Shown piece after piece: positions 57,723 through 57,929 of a stretch of DNA of 57,929 nucleotides. The notes under the pieces were generated by a model that had not been told where the DNA came from, ran no database searches, and saw only the letters and a program-made list of their open reading frames with translations. Source of the DNA: a virus. The stretch lies in IMG/VR virus record IMGVR_UViG_3300043119_000538, positions 1-57,929 of that record. One strand, 5' to 3'. Position numbers and translations under genes: made by a program. The stretch's first letter is position 1; the number at the start of each line of letters is the position of its first letter.

Positions 57723-57929
57723 TGTTCACAAATAGTTTTCGTAGTAAAGTTAACCCAGGTATAGGTAATCCTTGGCTCAATAGAGTAAGGTTTTTCCCAT
57801 CATCCCTCTTTGCTGCCTCAGAGCAAGGCGTATGGTATGACCCATCTGACCTGACCACACTGTTCCAAGACAGCGCAGGAACCACGCCTGTGACTGCCGC
57901 TGGACAGACTGTTGGCTTGATGCTGGATA
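57722..57929 (+). CDS. Structural/adhesin-like protein, 3'-truncated by window end
   Basis: The frame is open from ATG 57722 to the end of the window (69 codons). The product starts MFTNSFRSKVNPGIGNPWLN and contains GVWYDPSDLTTLFQDSAGTT followed by PVTAAGQTVGLMLD, a very common N-terminal signature of phage and prophage minor structural or LamG-like proteins. The last about 150 bases are visibly richer in G+C than the surrounding genes, suggesting recent exchange. The rest of the gene and its role are outside view. Confidence 0.65.
   Translation, partial: MFTNSFRSKVNPGIGNPWLNRVRFFPSSLFAASEQGVWYDPSDLTTLFQDSAGTTPVTAAGQTVGLMLD

Noticed and set aside
1-57929. tRNA genes
   Set aside because: I saw no convincing cloverleaf outside the tRNA-like part of the tmRNA. 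A covariance scan would be needed to exclude weak ones.
1-57929. Insertion sequences or integrase/attachment sites
   Set aside because: No transposase, integrase or terminal inverted repeats were seen; the only selfish element is the HNH endonuclease.

Overview
The window is part of the genome of a T4-like tailed phage (contractile-tailed myovirus). It holds the conserved T4-type blocks in recognisable order: gp33-gp59-gp32 (late-transcription co-activator, helicase loader, ssDNA-binding protein), a large baseplate block (gp4, gp26, gp48, gp53, gp27, gp5, gp25, gp6, gp7, gp8 and a gp10-like giant), and the neck-terminase-tail-portal block gp13-gp14-gp15-gp16-gp17-gp18-gp19-gp20-gp67-prohead core. 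Exact copies of the T4 late promoter octamer TATAAATA lie in front of many structural genes. The general style (small conserved virion proteins, a gp32 without cysteines, a DUF4815 protein, 2OG oxygenases) resembles T4-like phages of marine and alphaproteobacterial hosts. A permuted two-piece tmRNA gene with the tag ANENFAPEVRLAA points to an alphaproteobacterial lineage. The window is not a bacterial chromosome.

Layout. 1-3640: accessory region with host-like early promoters. It contains a DUF932 protein, an EF-hand membrane protein (minus strand), a SleB-type cell-wall hydrolase, small unknowns, the tmRNA and a small secreted beta-rich protein. 3642-5640: gp33, gp59 and gp32, closed by a strong terminator. 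5644-9648 (minus): a late operon of gp4, an unknown conserved protein, a gp54-like tube protein, gp26 with a probable -1 frameshift into a gp51-like tail, and a repeat-bearing candidate tape-measure or hub protein. 9700-28870 (plus): the baseplate. 28872-34788: fibre and small tail proteins. 34785-38312: five overlapping enzyme genes (2OG-oxygenase-like, capsule-type glycosyltransferase-like, 2OG oxygenase, sulfotransferase, radical SAM with a SPASM-like tail). 38351-46873: a second adhesin region with LamG duplicates and a protein that appears to carry three carbohydrate-binding domains. 46915-47586: an HNH homing endonuclease whose N-terminus copies that of gp13. 47586-57929: neck, packaging, sheath, tube, portal and prohead core genes, ending in a truncated adhesin-like gene.

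How it fits together. gp33 acts with a sigma factor (not in this window) at the TATAAATA promoters to express baseplate, tail and head genes. gp59 and gp32 serve replication and recombination. SleB hydrolase plus the EF-hand membrane protein are the best candidates for lysis. gp5, with a transglycosylase-like domain instead of T4 lysozyme, and the adjacent M15 peptidase would open the wall during entry. The adhesin regions and the enzyme cassette probably determine or modify host-surface interaction. The most unusual items are the phage-borne permuted tmRNA, the gp26/gp51 frameshift, the five-enzyme modification cassette and the gp13-mimicking homing endonuclease.
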